From Halosolutus gelatinilyticus (lineage in GTDB: Archaea > Halobacteriota > Halobacteria > Halobacteriales > Natrialbaceae): a stretch of DNA of 64,000 nucleotides. The position numbers were made by a program, and so were the translations under genes. Location: contig NZ_CP095491.1 in assembly GCF_023028105.1 (NCBI RefSeq), positions 1,922,001 through 1,986,000 of the forward strand. The letters are read 5' to 3'. A model generated the notes under the pieces. That model did no database searches. It was not told the origin of the DNA and was given only the letters and a program-made list of their open reading frames with translations. Below are positions 61,654-64,000 of this stretch, piece by piece (within the stretch, counting starts at the first letter, position 1; each line of letters begins with the position of its first letter).

Positions 61654-61698
61654 CCACACTTGTTATAAAATATATTATATAAAGTCGGAATAGTACAA

Positions 61699-62031
61699 GT
61701 GACCTCAGGAGCGCCCACCGACAGACAAAATTACACGGTTTCGATCCAATTTGAATCCCCTCCGTGTAAAGAAAGGCCAGCGATGAAGTGTCGTCGCATC
61801 CGTTCAGACGACGCGCTTGTTCAGTTCGTGAACCGGTTGCATGTCCAGTACGGACTGCTAGCTGTAGCAGTGACGATGCTGGGCGCATTATTCATGTTCC
61901 CGTTCACTCTCTTCTTGGCGTATGAAATTCCGGTCCCTGTAATTGGGATAGATAATTTCCTAATCGGCGGTGTACTCCTGATCATTGTCGGGTATGCGCT
62001 TCTCTTTCTTGCGCTAGTGGTAGGGGCTTGA
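61699..62031 (+). CDS. Small membrane protein
   Basis: 110 residues from GTG 61699, or 82 from ATG 61783. Two membrane helices are clear (LLAVAVTMLGALFMFPFTLFLAYEI and FLIGGVLLIIVGYALLFLALVVG, read in parts). The TATA-like ATATAAA at about 61675-61681 favours transcription from around 61700, so the GTG start is possible. Function unknown; island gene with low GC. Confidence 0.55.
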   Translation: MTSGAPTDRQNYTVSIQFESPPCKERPAMKCRRIRSDDALVQFVNRLHVQYGLLAVAVTMLGALFMFPFTLFLAYEIPVPVIGIDNFLIGGVLLIIVGYALLFLALVVGA

Positions 62032-62157
62032 GACCATGTTTCCTGAGAACATTCGATACTGTATGTGGCGGTGACGTCAACGGCTACCTCAACTGGGTTC
62101 GGCTGGCTTAAACCCGAAATCCCGGCTTTCAGGACTAGCGGGCACTGTTTTTGGGAC

Positions 62158-62370
62158 TTACTTTGCCAGCCCTTTTTCCTGGAGAGTACGCAGACATTGT
62201 ACCGCCTTGTCGACGTCACATGTGAACCGGTTCTTCTCTTCGTCGCCGACCTTCAGTATTACTTCGCAGCTTTGGTCTCCATCCTCATGAGATTCGTTGA
62301 GCAGATCCATCTCGAATTTCTCTACCGCATTAATCGTAAGCTGGAAAGTTGGCTCCGAGTCTTCACTCAT
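62158..62370 (-). CDS. Small acidic hypothetical protein
   Basis: 70 residues beginning MSEDSEPTFQLTINAVEKFE, with a beta-rich pattern (SCEVILKVGDEEKNRFTCDV) and a helical end. GTG 12 nt upstream is an alternative start. Soluble; no family recognised. It ends 60 nt before the next minus-strand gene's region begins and may be co-transcribed with it. Confidence 0.5.
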   Translation of the reverse strand: MSEDSEPTFQLTINAVEKFEMDLLNESHEDGDQSCEVILKVGDEEKNRFTCDVDKAVQCLRTLQEKGLAK

Positions 62371-62430
62371 ATCGTCACCCACTGTGGTGGTTCGGTTAAA
62401 TGCAGGCGTAATAAGATCGACCGGTCGCGC

Positions 62431-62742
62431 TTAGCTATCTTGGAACGGTGACTCATCGCATTCCGGATTGATGCAGCAATACTCCAACCCGAGCTTCCCG
62501 CAGCTTTCGCACGTAGCCCAATTCTCCTCGGCAAACTGGAACGCTTCTGCAATTCGTTCCCTCTCTTCCTGCTCCTCCAGTTGTTGCTGCTGCCATTCGA
62601 GGTTGGCAGCATCTTCAAGAAGCTGTTCTTCACGCCGCATTAATTCATCTTCCGCCTCTAACCGCGTCAATTCATCCTGTCTCAGGTCACCTCGCACGTT
62701 CATGAGTTCAGCATCACAAGCCCCAGTAAATCGATTTCCCAT
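62431..62742 (-). CDS. Coiled-coil protein with C-terminal zinc-ribbon-like motif
   Basis: 103 residues. A long Glu/Gln-rich helix (ELTRLEAEDELMRREEQLLE, LEWQQQQLEEQEERERIAEA) is followed by CESCGKLGLEYCCINPEC, a CxxC...CCxxxxxC zinc-binding pattern. A TATA-like TATTATAG lies upstream at about 62750. Small Zn/coiled-coil proteins of this kind occur on haloarchaeal mobile elements; function unknown. Confidence 0.62.
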   Translation of the reverse strand: MGNRFTGACDAELMNVRGDLRQDELTRLEAEDELMRREEQLLEDAANLEWQQQQLEEQEERERIAEAFQFAEENWATCESCGKLGLEYCCINPECDESPFQDS

Positions 62743-62827
62743 GCTATATTATAGCACACAAGAGGCAATAAATCTAGGCTAAAGTGGTATCCAAGAGTGA
62801 ACCAAGATCTGGATACATTCGGAGGGT

Positions 62828-63271
62828 TCAATCGTTGAGGTGTTTGCCAACGAACCTGAAGAACTCCTCAGTGTCAGCGTAGTCACTGTATCTGCCGATG
62901 TTCTGGCGGTAATAACCAAAGTTGGGAGCCGTCACAAATGTCAGTTCTTCCTTCACTTCGAATGCTCCAGCATCATTCCCGGTTTGAGTCGACAAGGAAA
63001 GCCCGAACTCATCGTTGAAATACTGGATAGGCTTTGAACCGCAGATCAGCACGACCTCTGGTTCCAAGTATTCGATCTCGCCTCAGAGATATTCCATACA
63101 GCGTTGACGTGCCTCAGCCTCGGCACCCTCGAAAGGATCGTTTCCCACGTTAGAGCACTTCTTCTGGTTTGTGAGATAGATCTCTTCGGATTGGACATTG
63201 CCGTATTCGATCAATTCGTCGATGAACCCGCTGATCGTCCAGTTGTGACTCAAAGCCTTGCTCCCGGTCAT
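62828..63271 (-). pseudogene. Uracil-DNA-glycosylase-like gene, N-truncated with internal stop
   Basis: One minus-strand frame reads EEIYLTNQKKCSNVGNDPFE, AEAEARQRCMEYL, then TGA (63083-63085), then GEIEYLEPEVVLICGSKPIQ and continues to a stop at 62828. The pattern (YLTNxxKC, ...EIEYLEPEVVLICGS) is that of family 4/5-like UDG-superfamily proteins between the middle and the end. The N-terminal GEAPG-type motif is absent, so the gene is both truncated and interrupted. Residues after the stop remain well-formed, suggesting recent decay. A restart at Met 63067 could give a 79-residue fragment. Confidence 0.65.
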
Positions 63272-63392
63272 ACCATCACTAATCAGAAGCGAACAATATC
63301 AATCTGAGCCATCAACAAACGCATCCAGTCCCCAGCTGTAATACCAATACAGAAATATCTATTCCACTGCAGTATGAAGCGGGCTCTATCTC

Positions 63393-64000
63393 ATGAGCGG
63401 TATTTCATCTGAATTCGAGAACCAGCTCTCTAAGGTTCAAAGTCTATGCGAGGAACACAATGTCCCCGTAAGAAATCTTCGCAGATACGAATTTGTACCT
63501 GATGAGTTAGAGGAGGAGCATCAGATTCTGAAGGAGTTAGCTGAGAAGGACGAAGAAGTACACCATATCTTGGGGAACGAAATAGTGAGAGGGGTTTCAC
63601 TTGACCCAGACCGGGTACAGAAATTTTACCGTTGGGATATAGCGGTCGAACGCAGAGACGATATAGTTCCCGAGACATATCCAGAGGTGCTCGAAGAAGA
63701 GGACCAGAACCTAATCGAAGTACCTTCTAATGCTAATTTCAATAAGGATGGCTTTGAATACCAAGACCACTACCTGATCTTCGCTGCACCGATCGTCTCG
63801 AATTTTCACTTTACAACTTATCTTTTGAACAACAATCACGAAGACGTACAGCTGAAAATGCTGTTCTCTTTGGACCAGCTTGGGTTACCAGAAACGACTC
63901 GGCAAATGCTTCTCTTCGAACATTGGGATGGTCCAGAGTCGCTTCAAAGAATAAGAGAATCCGATGGGATAACCCATGTTTCATCGCACGGCGGTCAGAC
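63393..64000 (+). CDS. Hypothetical protein, 3' end outside the window
   Basis: The ATG at 63393 opens a frame with no stop to the window edge (202 codons). The protein starts MSGISSEFENQLSKVQSLCE and is charged and mostly helical, with a beta-rich part later (YQDHYLIFAAPIVSNFHFTT). Codon use is AT-rich, unlike the core genome. I do not recognise the family. Confidence 0.65.
   Translation, partial: MSGISSEFENQLSKVQSLCEEHNVPVRNLRRYEFVPDELEEEHQILKELAEKDEEVHHILGNEIVRGVSLDPDRVQKFYRWDIAVERRDDIVPETYPEVLEEEDQNLIEVPSNANFNKDGFEYQDHYLIFAAPIVSNFHFTTYLLNNNHEDVQLKMLFSLDQLGLPETTRQMLLFEHWDGPESLQRIRESDGITHVSSHGGQ

Larger units (their letters stand above)
35717..64000. mobile_element. Genomic island starting at tRNA-Phe (right end outside window)
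   Basis: From the last base of tRNA-Phe onward the DNA is visibly less GC-rich (35.7-37.5 kb and 61.4-64 kb most clearly) and the genes are accessory: ADP-ribosylglycohydrolase, Argonaute and DNA-processing enzymes, pseudogenes and orphans. The position fits integration at a tRNA 3' end. No integrase and no second full copy of the tRNA-Phe 3' end is found in the window, so the element is either longer or has lost them. Boundaries are inferred. Confidence 0.6.

Noticed and set aside
61445-61888. 147-codon minus-strand open frame right of the YhaO-like gene
   Set aside because: Cys/Leu-rich, not acidic, overlaps the repeat motifs, the strong TATA stretch and the plus-strand membrane protein.

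Overview
The window is from a haloarchaeon. Proteins are acidic and the core half is very GC-rich with C/G-ending codons. Many genes start at the 5' end of a leaderless transcript, with a TATA-like box about 27-30 nt upstream of the ATG. Families include azf-type glucose-6-phosphate dehydrogenase, DUF5790, DUF5789, the PadR and DUF7344 regulators, archaeal MptD, and Tat lipoproteins of the RR...LAGC type. The genus cannot be fixed from sequence alone.

Region 1 (1-17.6 kb) is a glucuronoxylan/xylose utilisation locus. It holds the end of a sugar-acid dehydratase (XacD-like), a 2,5-dioxovalerate dehydrogenase-like ALDH (XacF-like), a GH3 beta-xylosidase-like enzyme, a GH67 alpha-glucuronidase, a five-component Dpp/Opp-type ABC importer (Tat lipoprotein, two permeases, one protein with two fused ATPases), a Gfo/Idh/MocA xylose dehydrogenase and an IclR regulator. 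The inferred flow is: import aldouronic acids/xylo-oligomers, remove (methyl)glucuronate, cut to xylose, oxidise to xylonate, dehydrate, and finish at 2-oxoglutarate. Xylonolactonase and the second dehydratase are not in the window. Palindromes TTCTGT-N3-ACAGAA lie in front of the IclR gene, and GGCGAA-N7-TTCGCC lies in the xdh promoter.

Region 2 (17.6-35.6 kb) is ordinary core genome: small membrane/HTH operon, AGE-family epimerase, PadR regulator, cold-shock protein, VUT/queuosine-precursor transporter, M29 aminopeptidase, DUF309, azf, mptD, DUF5790, creatininase/ArfB-like, PAP2 (open in frame into DUF5789), an ABC exporter, DUF192, and tRNA-Val followed by two extra copies of its 3' end.

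Region 3 (35.7 kb to the end) is a lower-GC genomic island that begins exactly at the 3' end of a tRNA-Phe gene and runs off the window. Its centre (about 37.5-61.6 kb) is a dense DNA-processing and probable defence module. One strand encodes a long NgAgo-like Argonaute with an intact DEDD tetrad and an N-terminal OB-like extension, then a PLD-nuclease/SF3-like ATPase fusion, then a split AddAB-like helicase-nuclease complex (inactive helicase-like subunit, stand-alone Cas4/RecB-like Fe-S nuclease, UvrD-like helicase with C-terminal Fe-S nuclease). A truncated HerA ATPase remnant follows. Divergently there is an AAA ATPase and a 1671-residue GHKL-ATPase/DUF3883 protein, and convergent to these a YhaN/YhaO (Rad50/Mre11-like) pair. 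A roughly 21-bp motif occurs in inverted orientation on both sides of this module (37.49 kb; 61.57 and 61.63 kb). Small orphan genes and a broken uracil-DNA-glycosylase-like gene fill the right end.

The best candidate for a new system is the coupling of an active-looking Argonaute to a private AddAB-like guide-generating or degrading machine. This is inference from gene order and motifs; no homology search was possible.
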